Positions 6,183-11,036 of a stretch of 11,036 nucleotides of DNA are shown here, one piece after another (position 1 is the stretch's first letter; each line of letters starts with the position of its first letter). Below the pieces are notes generated by a model that worked only from the letters and a program-made list of their open reading frames with translations, was not told where the DNA came from and searched no databases. The DNA lies in the NCBI GenBank assembly GCA_017512625.1, contig JAFWFB010000172.1:1-11036 (forward strand). Reading direction: 5' to 3'. The position numbers were made by a program, and so were the translations under genes. Source of the stretch: Erysipelotrichaceae bacterium. Lineage in GTDB: Bacteria; Bacillota_I; Bacilli_A; Erysipelotrichales; Erysipelotrichaceae.

Positions 6183-6601
6183 TAGATCAAGATACCAGAA
6201 GAATGATCATCATCGATCATTACGAAAGACCACGCAACCACAAACTGATCGAAGACATCATGTGCAAGCAGAAACATAGTGCTTCGGATTCCTGCATCGA
6301 TGATTTCACTATGCAGATAAAGGTCGAAGACGACATCGTCAAGGAAGCCAATTTCATCAGTCACGGCTGCGCCCTTTCGACCAGTTCGACCTCCATCATC
6401 ACCACGATGATCAAAGGAAAGAGCAAGGAAGAAGCCTTAAAGATCATCGACAACTATCTGGCCATGGTCCAGGGTCAGGACTATGACAGGGAGGATCTGG
6501 AAGAGCTGGAAGTCTTTGATAATGTCTATAAGCAGGCTAACCGTATCAATTGTGCCTGCATCGGACCGAAAGCCTTTAAGGAGCTGCTTGAAAATGAGTG
6601 A
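6179..6601 (+). CDS. sufU: SufU, zinc-dependent sulfur transfer protein
   Basis: SufU receives the persulfide sulfur from SufS and passes it towards the SufBCD scaffold in Gram-positive SUF systems. This 140-residue protein keeps the zinc-site residues: C39 and D41 (SCIDD, replacing the usual CGD), C64 ([10 protein letters not shown], replacing GxGCxIS) and C125 (RINCACIG). It also keeps the helix [11 protein letters not shown] near the N-terminus. The spacing between the second and third cysteines (60 residues) matches SufU, which has an insertion there relative to IscU. Hence it is SufU and not an IscU scaffold. An extra cysteine, C127, lies two residues after C125. The ATG overlaps the sufS stop as ATGA, with almost no ribosome binding site of its own (AGG near 6167), so it is probably coupled to sufS. 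Its stop overlaps sufB by 8 nt. Substitutions around the ligands are compatible with co-variation with the unusual SufS; that is inference. Confidence 0.93.
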   Translation: MIDQDTRRMIIIDHYERPRNHKLIEDIMCKQKHSASDSCIDDFTMQIKVEDDIVKEANFISHGCALSTSSTSIITTMIKGKSKEEALKIIDNYLAMVQGQDYDREDLEELEVFDNVYKQANRINCACIGPKAFKELLENE

Positions 6602-8003
6602 AAAGAATAAAGAGATCCTGGCTGCTCAGGATGAATATAAATACGATTTCAAAAATGAAGATGTCTCGATCTACAAGACTGAAAGAGGTCTTAGCAGACA
6701 GACGGTGATCAACATCTCCAAGGCCAAGAATGAACCGGAGTGGATGCTCGATCTTCGTCTTAAGGCCTATGAGCAGTTTGTGAAGATGGAAAACCCTAAG
6801 TGGGGACCGGATCTGAGCTCCATCGATTTCAATGAATATACCTACTTCATCAGGAATGCTGATAAGGTAGCCAGGCAGTGGGAAGATGTACCGGAAGTCA
6901 TCAAGGATACCTTCGATAAGCTGAAGATCCCTGAGGCTGAACAGAAGTTTCTGGCCGGTGTCAGTACCCAATACGAATCGGAAGTCGTCTATCACAACAT
7001 GCTTAAAGAAGTTGAAGAAAAAGGCATCATCTTCCTGGATACCGACAGTGCATTAAAGCAATACCCGGATCTGGTAAAGGAATATTTCGGAACCCTGGTC
7101 CCTTATACCGATAATAAGTATGCGGCATTAAATACCGCGGTCTGGAGTGGCGGATCATTCATCTATGTACCAAAGGGCGTCAGCCTGGAAAAACCGCTGC
7201 AGTCCTACTTCCGGATTAACAGTGAACTGATGGGTCAGTTTGAAAGGACCCTGATCATCGTTGAAGATGAGGCTGATCTGCACTATGTCGAAGGCTGTAC
7301 GGCCCCGATCTATTCCAAGGATTCATTGCATGCGGCGGTAGTTGAGATCTTCGTCAAGAAAAACGCCAAATGCCGCTATAGTACCGTCCAAAACTGGTCA
7401 AGCAACATCCTTAACCTGGTCACCAAAAGAGCGATCTGTGAGGAAAGGGGCGTCATGGAGTGGATCGATGGCAATGTCGGTTCCCATATCAACATGAAAT
7501 ACCCGGCCTGTATCTTAAAGGGCGATTATTCCCGCGGATTCTGTATCAGCGTTGCAGTTGCTTCCAAGAATCAGGTCCAGGATGCGGGAGCCAAGATGAT
7601 CCATTTGGGCAAGCATACTTCCAGCACGATCATTTCCAAATCGCTTTGTAGACAAGGCGGAGCCGTCAATTACCGCGGTCTGGTATCCCATGGACCTAAT
7701 GCCCTATATGCCCGCAGCAAGGTCGAATGTGACACCCTGATCCTGGATGACATATCCCGTTCAGATACCATCCCGACCAATATCATGGCCAACAGTACTT
7801 CTTCGATCGAACACGAAGCGACAGTTTCCAAGGTCAGTGAAGAAGAGATCTTCTATCTGATGTCAAGAGGCCTGCCATACAGCGATGCTGTGCAGATGAT
7901 CATCATGGGCTTTATCGAGCCGTTTACCAAGGAACTGCCGATGGAATATGCGGTCGAACTCAACCAGCTGCTTAAAATGGACATGGAGGGCTCGGTCGGA
8001 TAA
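6594..8003 (+). CDS. sufB: SufB, core scaffold of the SUF Fe-S assembly complex
   Basis: SufB is the main subunit of the SufBCD complex on which Fe-S clusters are assembled. The 469-residue protein has family-normal length and strong conservation: ERGLSRQTV (30-38), [40 protein letters not shown] (residues 166-186), [21 protein letters not shown], and HYVEGCTAP (230-238). The C-terminal functional region is intact: C379 in [12 protein letters not shown] corresponds to the essential E. coli SufB cysteine C405, and E406-H407-E408 in [11 protein letters not shown] to the E-H-E set around E434. [12 protein letters not shown] (421-432) is the SufC-contact region. The frame is open back to an ATG at 6483, but that stretch translates sufU out of frame. 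The ATG at 6594 is chosen because AAGGAG (6578-6583) lies 10 nt upstream and the protein then starts like SufB. It is the last gene of the suf operon; no terminator follows before priA. Confidence 0.97.
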   Translation: MSEKNKEILAAQDEYKYDFKNEDVSIYKTERGLSRQTVINISKAKNEPEWMLDLRLKAYEQFVKMENPKWGPDLSSIDFNEYTYFIRNADKVARQWEDVPEVIKDTFDKLKIPEAEQKFLAGVSTQYESEVVYHNMLKEVEEKGIIFLDTDSALKQYPDLVKEYFGTLVPYTDNKYAALNTAVWSGGSFIYVPKGVSLEKPLQSYFRINSELMGQFERTLIIVEDEADLHYVEGCTAPIYSKDSLHAAVVEIFVKKNAKCRYSTVQNWSSNILNLVTKRAICEERGVMEWIDGNVGSHINMKYPACILKGDYSRGFCISVAVASKNQVQDAGAKMIHLGKHTSSTIISKSLCRQGGAVNYRGLVSHGPNALYARSKVECDTLILDDISRSDTIPTNIMANSTSSIEHEATVSKVSEEEIFYLMSRGLPYSDAVQMIIMGFIEPFTKELPMEYAVELNQLLKMDMEGSVG

Positions 8004-8021
8004 GCCTAAAAACAGGTATTG

Positions 8022-8030
8022 TGCTATACT
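8022..8030 (+). promoter_or_regulatory. Extended -10 promoter giving a leaderless priA transcript
   Basis: TGCTATACT is an extended -10 element (TG 8022-8023, hexamer TATACT 8025-8030, 5 of 6 to TATAAT). If the A of the priA ATG (8037) is taken as +1, the hexamer falls exactly at -12 to -7. No ribosome binding site lies between the element and the ATG (TTTTCT only). No convincing -35 is seen at the expected place (about 8002-8007). Confidence 0.6.
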
Positions 8031-8036
8031 TTTTCT

Positions 8037-10196
8037 ATGTGGATCTATCAAGTCTATGTTTCCAGTTCCAACCTGAAAATTGACAATACCTTTTCCTATT
8101 ACAGCGAATCATTGATACCAAAACATGCCAGAGTATTCGTAGTTTTTAACAACCGGAATACGCTGGCTTTTGTTGATGATTTTTACGAGGTCGCTGATCT
8201 TGCAAAGGAAGAGGAAAAACTGGGCTTCAAGCTCAGTCCGATCGTTGAGCAGATAGATGATGAACCGATCGTCAGCGATGAGATCTATGCCCTGGCTAAG
8301 TGGCTTTCCAGGATAACCGTCTCTCCTTTCATCGGTTGTCTTAATACCTGTCTTCCTGGCTATATCAAGACCACCAAAAAGTATAAGGCGCCACAAAAGC
8401 TGGAATATGTCCGCAAACTTATCAAGGACAGCGAAGGATTAAGCAAGAGGCAGAAGGAAGTCTATGACTCTTTCCGGGATACGATGCTTTACAGCACTTT
8501 TAGAAATACCTATAAAACCGTTGGCACAAATCTTATCAAAGCCGGTTATTTTGAAAGATATCAGGTCGAAAAAAGCTATCAGGAGACCAGGATCGAAAGC
8601 GAACAGTTCAAGACTCTGACCCCTGATCAGCAAAAGGCCTATGACTATATCGTAAACAGCGACAAACTGGTCAACCTGCTTTATGGTGTTACCGGTTCCG
8701 GTAAGACCGAAGTCTATCTCCATCTGACCAGACATTATCTTTCACTTGGCTCCCAGGTCCTGATCCTGGTACCGGAGATCGCTTTGACCCCGCAAATGAT
8801 CGAAAGGGTACAGAGCCGTTTTGAAGGTGTTTCTTTCTATCACTCCGAACTAAGCGAACAGGAAAAATATGAACAATATAAAAGGGTTAAGGATGGAAAG
8901 ATCAACATCGTGGTCGGAACCAGATCAAGCATCTTCCTGCCTTTTACCCATCTTGGTCTGATCATTATCGATGAAGAACATGATCACTCCTATGCCCAGG
9001 AAAACAGTCCGACCTACAAGGTCAGGGATATCGCAGTCCAAAGAGCGATGACCCATAAGGCCAAGGTCCTTTTAGCCAGCGCTACGCCAAGTCTTGGCTC
9101 CTATGCCAGGGCCCTAAATGGTGAGTACGGCTTTGTAAGCCTGAAGAAAAGGATCAATGATTCCTTCCCTTCGATCACCCTGATCGATACCAGCAAAGAC
9201 CTCAAGAAGAATCATTACCAGATCTTAAGCGCCTATCTGAAGCAAAGGATCGAGGAAGAACTATCCAATGGCAACCAGATCATCATCCTCTTAAACCGCA
9301 GAGGCTATCAGCCGATCGTCAAGTGTCAGGAGTGCAATGAAGTCTTAAAATGTGAGCATTGCGACATCTCCCTGACCTATCATAAGGATGAGAATGTCCT
9401 GGTCTGTCATAATTGCGGAAGCGTCTATCCAAGGACCTACCACTGTAAAAAGTGTGGCAGTTCCAATTTTGTCTATTACGGCTATGGCACCAAGAAGATC
9501 GAAGAGGAGCTAAAAGAGCTCTATCCCGGTGCCAGGGTAGAACGTTTTGACCGTGATAGCACTGCCAGCAAAAACGGACATAAAAAGATCCTGGACCGTT
9601 TTGGTGCCGGCGAGATCGATATCCTGGTCGGTACCCAGATGATCGCCAAGGGACTGGATTATCCTAAGGTTGCTTTAGTGGGTATATTGAATGCTGATGC
9701 AGGGCTTAACAGAAGCGACTATCTGGCTGCGGAAGATACTTTCGACCTGCTGATGCAGGGAAGTGGGAGATCCGGCCGTAGCGATATCAAGGGCGAAGTT
9801 ATCGTCCAGGTCTATAACAAGGAGCATTACGTGCTTGATGCTTTACTTAATCAGGACTATGAGATGTTTTTCGATAAGGAGATGGTCTTCAGGAAGCGTT
9901 TAGGCTATCCGCCTTTTTCCCACATCCTTTCCATCAATCTGAAAGATAGCAGTGAAAAGCGTCTAAGCGATTCACTTTCCATCATCAACGGCCTATTGGC
10001 CCAAAGCGACATCAAGCATCTTAATCCGGTCAAATTGTTCAAAAGCAATGACCTGTACCGTTACCGGATCTTTATGATCGATAGATCGTACCGCCGTCTT
10101 ATCGAACAGGCCGGTTCTATCGTCAATGAATATCTGAGCAACAAGAACGTTTCCGACATTCTGATCAATGTCGATCCGAGGGTGATCAATGAGTAA
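8037..10196 (+). CDS. priA: Primosomal protein N' (PriA), replication restart helicase
   Basis: PriA is a 3'-5' DNA helicase that recognises abandoned forks and reloads the replication machinery. From the ATG at 8037 it has 719 residues, somewhat shorter than the usual 730-805. Seen: the N-terminal fork-binding domain (VYVSSSNLKIDNTFSYY), a winged-helix-like region, Walker A GVTGSGKT (217-224), VPEIALTPQM, DEEH box (312-315), SATPS (348-352), and LNRRGYQPIVKC. Eight zinc cysteines form four pairs (430/433, 439/442, 457/460, 470/473). Helicase motifs GTQMIAKGLDYP and GSGRSGR (575-581, GRAGR in many homologues) follow. An in-frame TTG at 8019 would add six residues, but it overlaps the predicted promoter and lacks a ribosome binding site. 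The ATG fits the PriA N-terminus and appears leaderless. The gene lies 33 nt after sufB and overlaps rsmB by 8 nt (ATGAGTAA). Confidence 0.96.
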   Translation: MWIYQVYVSSSNLKIDNTFSYYSESLIPKHARVFVVFNNRNTLAFVDDFYEVADLAKEEEKLGFKLSPIVEQIDDEPIVSDEIYALAKWLSRITVSPFIGCLNTCLPGYIKTTKKYKAPQKLEYVRKLIKDSEGLSKRQKEVYDSFRDTMLYSTFRNTYKTVGTNLIKAGYFERYQVEKSYQETRIESEQFKTLTPDQQKAYDYIVNSDKLVNLLYGVTGSGKTEVYLHLTRHYLSLGSQVLILVPEIALTPQMIERVQSRFEGVSFYHSELSEQEKYEQYKRVKDGKINIVVGTRSSIFLPFTHLGLIIIDEEHDHSYAQENSPTYKVRDIAVQRAMTHKAKVLLASATPSLGSYARALNGEYGFVSLKKRINDSFPSITLIDTSKDLKKNHYQILSAYLKQRIEEELSNGNQIIILLNRRGYQPIVKCQECNEVLKCEHCDISLTYHKDENVLVCHNCGSVYPRTYHCKKCGSSNFVYYGYGTKKIEEELKELYPGARVERFDRDSTASKNGHKKILDRFGAGEIDILVGTQMIAKGLDYPKVALVGILNADAGLNRSDYLAAEDTFDLLMQGSGRSGRSDIKGEVIVQVYNKEHYVLDALLNQDYEMFFDKEMVFRKRLGYPPFSHILSINLKDSSEKRLSDSLSIINGLLAQSDIKHLNPVKLFKSNDLYRYRIFMIDRSYRRLIEQAGSIVNEYLSNKNVSDILINVDPRVINE

Positions 10197-11036
10197 ACAG
10201 AGACAGTTAGCTTTGGAGATCCTTTCCAAGATCTACAGGGAAGGGGTCTATTCCAACCTGTACATGCGCGATAAGTTAAAGGAAGTGGAGGAGATCCAAA
10301 GGCCTTTTATCACCGAGCTGATAAATGGTGTCGTTCGCCATGACCTGTTTTTAAGATACCAGTTTAAGGATCTGATCAAAAAGGATACCAAAAAGGAACT
10401 GATCATGGTCCTGATGCTCGCCTATTACGAATACCTGTTTCTTGATAAGGATATCTATACCGTTACCAATGAATATGTAAAACTGGTCAAGAAAGTCCAT
10501 AAGCCATTCATCAATGCGGTACTAAGAAACAATCTTGACCGAAAGCCGGAGATCAAGGGCAGTGAAGAAGAGATCCTGAGCATCAAAAGTTCCCTGCCTT
10601 TATGGATCATCGAATTGCTTAAGCAACAATATGACAAAGAGCAGCTGGAATACTTTTTAAATGACTACATCAGTGTCAAACCGGAAGTCTATTACCATCA
10701 AAACACCAATAAGAAACTTGATGATGAACAATTTTTAAACAGTCTTGAATGGAAGGATGATCATTGTTTTACAGCTAAAGAAAACCTGCTTAACCATCCT
10801 TACTTTAAAAAGGGTTATTTCTATGTGCAGGATATGAATAATCAGAAGATCGCTGAATATCTGGATGTCCATGATGGGCAGCTGATACTTGATGCCTGCA
10901 GCGCTCCCGGATCGAAGTTTTTCAATATCCTGGAGAAAGTAAAGGATAAGAGCAAGGTCTACGCCAATGACATCAACGCAAACCGTCTTGGCCTGATCAA
11001 AAAAATGGCCCGCAATCTTGGCTATGATGAACTTAA
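10189..11036 (+). CDS. rsmB: RsmB, 16S rRNA m5C967 methyltransferase (5' part, cut by window edge)
   Basis: The frame is open from the ATG at 10189 to the window end, giving 282 codons without a stop; usual length is about 430-450 residues. RsmB (Sun/Fmu) methylates C967 of 16S rRNA using S-adenosylmethionine. Seen: an N-terminal NusB-like helical domain (about 1-125) with LINGVVRHDLFLRYQF (44-59) and PFINAVLRN (106-114); the linker SSLPLWIIELLKQQY; YFYVQDMNNQKIAEYLD (210-226, matching the conserved VQDxxSQ); and methyltransferase motif I LDACSAPGSKFFNI (234-247, replacing the common CAAPGGKT), followed by YANDINANRL for the adenosine-binding acidic residue. The catalytic cysteines lie beyond the window. 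GAGGGTGATC (10178-10187), a near-full Shine-Dalgarno, precedes the ATG, inside the end of priA. Unlike many Firmicutes, no def or fmt gene lies between priA and rsmB. Confidence 0.92.
   Translation, partial: MSKQRQLALEILSKIYREGVYSNLYMRDKLKEVEEIQRPFITELINGVVRHDLFLRYQFKDLIKKDTKKELIMVLMLAYYEYLFLDKDIYTVTNEYVKLVKKVHKPFINAVLRNNLDRKPEIKGSEEEILSIKSSLPLWIIELLKQQYDKEQLEYFLNDYISVKPEVYYHQNTNKKLDDEQFLNSLEWKDDHCFTAKENLLNHPYFKKGYFYVQDMNNQKIAEYLDVHDGQLILDACSAPGSKFFNILEKVKDKSKVYANDINANRLGLIKKMARNLGYDEL

Noticed and set aside
6483..6593. N-terminal extension of SufB from an upstream ATG
   Set aside because: The added 37 residues are sufU read in another frame. The ATG at 6594 has AAGGAG upstream and gives a normal SufB.
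6576..6995. 139-codon - strand frame across the sufU/sufB junction
   Set aside because: Antisense to conserved SufU and SufB sequence; no start signal or recognisable protein.
8019..8036. Upstream TTG start for priA
   Set aside because: It overlaps the predicted -10 element, has no properly spaced ribosome binding site, and adds residues not expected at a PriA N-terminus.
1..11036. Mobile elements, CRISPR, prophage, toxin-antitoxin or defence genes
   Set aside because: No transposase, integrase, repeat-spacer array, tRNA or defence-family protein is visible. All long frames resolve into housekeeping families with similar codon use.

Overview
The window looks like ordinary chromosomal housekeeping DNA from a low-to-mid GC Bacillota (Firmicutes). 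Reasons: a sufC-sufD-sufS-sufU-sufB cluster in the Firmicutes order, PrsA-type foldases beside a HIT-family gene, strong AAGGAGG-type ribosome binding sites, and priA followed by rsmB. Compact, divergent versions of several proteins (short SufD, unusual SufS, degenerate second PrsA) and strong use of ATC for Ile and AAG/GAG codons suggest Erysipelotrichia or a close relative. That placement is inference. TGA is a stop here (sufS, sufU), so this is not a Mycoplasma-type code.

Layout. (1) 1-876, + strand: 3' end of a large FAD/NAD(P) oxidoreductase with a C-terminal iron-sulfur domain. (2) 892-950: two hairpins separating this gene from a convergent operon; the second works in both directions. 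(3) 3239-954, - strand: a three-gene operon, membrane-anchored PrsA-like parvulin foldase, then a PrsA-like lipoprotein that has lost the parvulin histidines, then a HinT/HIT hydrolase, with 1-nt spacing or overlap. A good sigma-A promoter lies at 3298-3270. (4) 3240-3455: divergent promoter region. (5) 3456-8003, + strand: a complete SUF iron-sulfur assembly operon, sufCDSUB, in which every junction is a 4- to 8-nt stop/start overlap. (6) 8037-10196: priA, apparently transcribed from its own promoter as a leaderless mRNA. (7) 10189-11036: start of rsmB, overlapping priA by 8 nt and running off the window.

How the genes work together. SufS takes sulfur from cysteine, SufU accepts it, and the SufB-SufC-SufD scaffold ATPase builds Fe-S clusters. 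No A-type carrier, SufE or IscR-type regulator is visible. The Fe-S oxidoreductase at the left edge is a possible client. The PrsA pair would act outside the membrane on secreted proteins. PriA and RsmB serve replication restart and 16S rRNA modification.

I found no mobile element, CRISPR array, tRNA, rRNA or riboswitch, and no evidence of an entirely new system. The most unusual points are the active-site and partner-contact substitutions in SufS, the half-length SufD, the leaderless priA start, and the pairing of a catalytic-looking with a degenerate PrsA.
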